Positions 5,383 through 5,559 of a stretch of 5,559 nucleotides of DNA are shown here, piece after piece. Under the pieces are notes generated by a model that did not search any database, was not told the origin of the DNA, and worked only from the letters and a program-made list of their open reading frames with translations. Each line of letters opens with the position of its first letter. Positions within the stretch are counted from its first letter, which is position 1. The translations under genes and the position numbers were made by a program. Origin of the DNA: an uncultured Moraxella sp. (GTDB taxonomy: Bacteria > Pseudomonadota > Gammaproteobacteria > Pseudomonadales > Moraxellaceae). The stretch lies in assembly GCA_927911235.1 (NCBI GenBank), contig CAKMOY010000204.1, positions 1 to 5,559 on the forward strand, given 5' to 3'.

Positions 5383-5559
5383 AATCTAACCAAATCCATC
5401 TTAGAATATCCAAATGAACAGATTAATTAGTATCAACGAAGCATCAAACAACATTGGCGTATCTATCTCAACATTACGCAGATGGGACAAAAGTGGCATG
5501 CTTGTTGCCCAAAGAACGCCAAAAGGACACAGACGTTACGATAAGTACTAGAATGACCC
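5365..5559 (+). mobile_element. Left end of an IS607-family insertion sequence (continues beyond the window)
   Basis: Coding similarity to VapC stops at a GGGG run (5361-5364), and 49 bp further on a MerR-like IS607 transposase N-terminus begins. IS607-family elements lack terminal inverted repeats, leave little or no target duplication, and are reported to favour GG dinucleotides, all of which fits. The boundary at about 5365 is inferred from where vapC ends. The short non-coding left end carries TTGAAA twice (5366-5371 and 5379-5384), which may be recombinase-binding sites. The right end is outside the window. Confidence 0.6.
5414..5551 (+). CDS. tnpA: IS607-family serine transposase TnpA, N-terminal MerR-like domain (truncated at TAG)
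   Basis: IS607 TnpA is a serine recombinase with an N-terminal helix-turn-helix of the MerR type. The 45 visible residues read MNRLISINEASNNIGVSIST, followed by LRRWDKSG at 21-28 and TPKGHRRYDKY at 35-45, the standard opening of this family. The usual length is about 190-215 residues. The catalytic serine domain would begin after residue 50 and is not seen, because a TAG stands at codon 46 (5549-5551), 8 nt before the window ends. That stop could be a genuine nonsense mutation, or a sequencing error at the contig edge. GAG, AAG, CAG or TGG would each be one change away. No strong ribosome-binding site precedes the ATG. The gene lies just after the interrupted toxin gene, consistent with it being carried by the inserted element. 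Confidence 0.75.
   Translation: MNRLISINEASNNIGVSISTLRRWDKSGMLVAQRTPKGHRRYDKY

Overview
The window looks like a Moraxella-type gammaproteobacterium (Moraxellaceae). The evidence is the conserved gene order rpmH-rnpA-yidD-yidC-mnmE on the plus strand, the Moraxella/Psychrobacter-like YidC N-terminus and L34 sequence, and moderate-to-low GC. This placement comes from recognising protein families and gene order, not from a search.

Layout. Positions 1-399 hold a decayed C-terminal piece of a TctC/Bug-family solute-binding protein, with two frameshifts and a far more A/T-biased codon usage than the rest. Positions 400-640 are non-coding and AT-rich. They carry one perfect DnaA box, a strong promoter built into two inverted repeats, and a leader hairpin ahead of rpmH. 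Positions 641-3440 are the ribosomal-protein, RNase P and membrane-insertion cluster: L34 (rpmH), RNase P protein (rnpA), YidD and YidC. A strong hairpin with a T-run lies between rpmH and rnpA, and a strong terminator closes the cluster after yidC. mnmE (tRNA U34 modification GTPase) follows as its own transcription unit with an extended -10 promoter. From 4993 to the end the DNA is accessory: a small antitoxin gene, then a VapC/PIN toxin gene that breaks off after codon 43 in a run of Gs, then the left end and N-terminal MerR-like domain of an IS607-family serine transposase.

How the parts fit. The core cluster supplies a ribosomal protein, the protein partner of the tRNA 5'-processing ribozyme, two inner-membrane biogenesis factors and a tRNA wobble-modification enzyme. 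This grouping is usual beside dnaA/oriC in gammaproteobacteria, and the DnaA box fits that. No dnaA is present on the left, so the TctC remnant marks either a rearrangement or a faulty contig end.

I do not see a new multi-gene system here. The most informative accessory observation is a toxin-antitoxin pair whose toxin appears to have been split by an IS607-family insertion. The regulatory hairpins in the rpmH-rnpA region are the other points worth checking.
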